In this document: positions 60,925 through 60,959 of the stretch, piece by piece | Layout: each line of letters starts with the position of its first letter | How positions within the stretch are numbered: position 1 is the first letter of the stretch | NCBI GenBank assembly: GCA_020161315.1 | Contig: JAIUOH010000018.1 | Coordinates: forward strand, 1-60,959 | Direction: 5' to 3' | DNA from: Actinomycetota bacterium | GTDB taxonomy: Bacteria; Actinomycetota; Actinomycetes; Actinomycetales; Microbacteriaceae | DNA length: 60,959 nt | Made by a program: the position numbers and the translations under genes | Notes under the pieces: model-generated | Told to the model about the DNA's origin: nothing | What the model saw: only the letters and a program-made list of their open reading frames with translations | Databases searched by the model: none

Positions 60925-60959
60925 TCAGTTGGCGGTGTCGTCGGCGAGGTGGCGGCGCA
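60925..60959 (-). CDS. 3' end of a gene entering from the right (partial)
   Basis: Read on the minus strand, the last bases encode RRHLADDTAN followed by a stop (60925-60927), directly before a strong terminator. The fragment is too short to identify; the terminator makes a real gene end likely. Confidence 0.4.
   Translation of the reverse strand, partial: RRHLADDTAN

Larger units (their letters stand above)
30855..60959. mobile_element. tRNA-Leu-associated genomic island, right end not seen
   Basis: The conserved core ends at tRNA-Leu. A tyrosine integrase reads toward the tRNA, followed by repressor, excisionase-like and mobilization genes, an IS, catabolic accessory genes, a truncated MobF relaxase and a helicase remnant. 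I could not find a second copy of the tRNA 3' end in the window, so the right border is beyond it or lost. The island may be a composite of several insertions rather than one element. Confidence 0.5.

Noticed and set aside
30855-60959. Second copy of the tRNA-Leu 3' end (attR)
   Set aside because: I looked for the T-arm and acceptor sequence (GGTTCAAGTCCCC) by eye through the island and found no copy; a search on downstream sequence is needed.
1-60959. CRISPR arrays and rRNA genes
   Set aside because: No regularly spaced repeats, cas genes or rRNA-like sequence seen.

Overview
The window is a high-GC actinobacterial chromosome segment, most likely from the family Microbacteriaceae (Leucobacter-like). 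This is inferred from codon use, GTG/TTG starts, 4-base ATGA gene overlaps, and typical actinobacterial families (CrgA, class E sortase, FhaA/FhaB, DUF2871, DUF2510). The left half is conserved core. It carries, in the order also known from Mycobacterium near dnaA, tRNA-Ala, a cyclophilin, crgA, a sortase, a trpG/pabA glutaminase and the minus-strand operon fhaA-fhaB-pstP-rodA-pbpA-pknA-pknB, ending at tRNA-Leu(CAG). A parS-like 16-mer (5215-5230) and a perfect DnaA box (19397-19405) fit an origin-proximal position.

Region 1 (1-17.7 kb): a fadA-fadB beta-oxidation pair, tRNA-Ala, a lower-GC GIY-YIG gene that looks inserted behind the tRNA, a decayed DUF433/DUF5615 toxin-antitoxin pair, an ADP-ribosylglycohydrolase, an MMPL exporter with a histidine kinase/response regulator pair, a DUF2871-cupin-SDR run, a LysR/EamA divergent pair, an alpha/beta hydrolase and a NUDIX hydrolase with a duplicated start region. 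Region 2 (17.2-30.9 kb): the growth and cell-wall regulation locus. Two Ser/Thr kinases, one phosphatase, two FHA readers, a SEDS polymerase and a class B PBP form one nearly continuous operon.

Region 3 (30.9-38.8 kb): an integrative mobilizable element at the 3' end of tRNA-Leu, with tyrosine integrase, XRE repressor, excisionase-like HTH protein, RepA-like AAA ATPase, MobC, a MobA-type relaxase and accessory genes. It is cut by an intact IS3-family element (38850-40161), followed by a fragment of a second transposase.

Region 4 (40.3-56.3 kb): a catabolic island. It holds a truncated, frameshifted amidohydrolase, an APC permease, a frameshift-riddled PotD-like binding protein, a YeiH exporter, two class III aminotransferases, a CoA-acylating semialdehyde dehydrogenase, a MocR regulator, a TPR protein, a lipoamide-dehydrogenase-like flavoprotein, a cupin (paralogue of the core cupin at 12.2 kb) and a GNAT. 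Together they suggest uptake and transamination of an omega-amino compound (beta-alanine, a diamine, or a taurine/hypotaurine-like sulfur amine), with some components decaying.

Region 5 (56.4-61 kb): a truncated MobF relaxase abuts a decapitated Ski2-like helicase resembling HamB of Hachiman defence, then comes a Cys-rich protein of unknown function. The right end of the island is not seen in the window.
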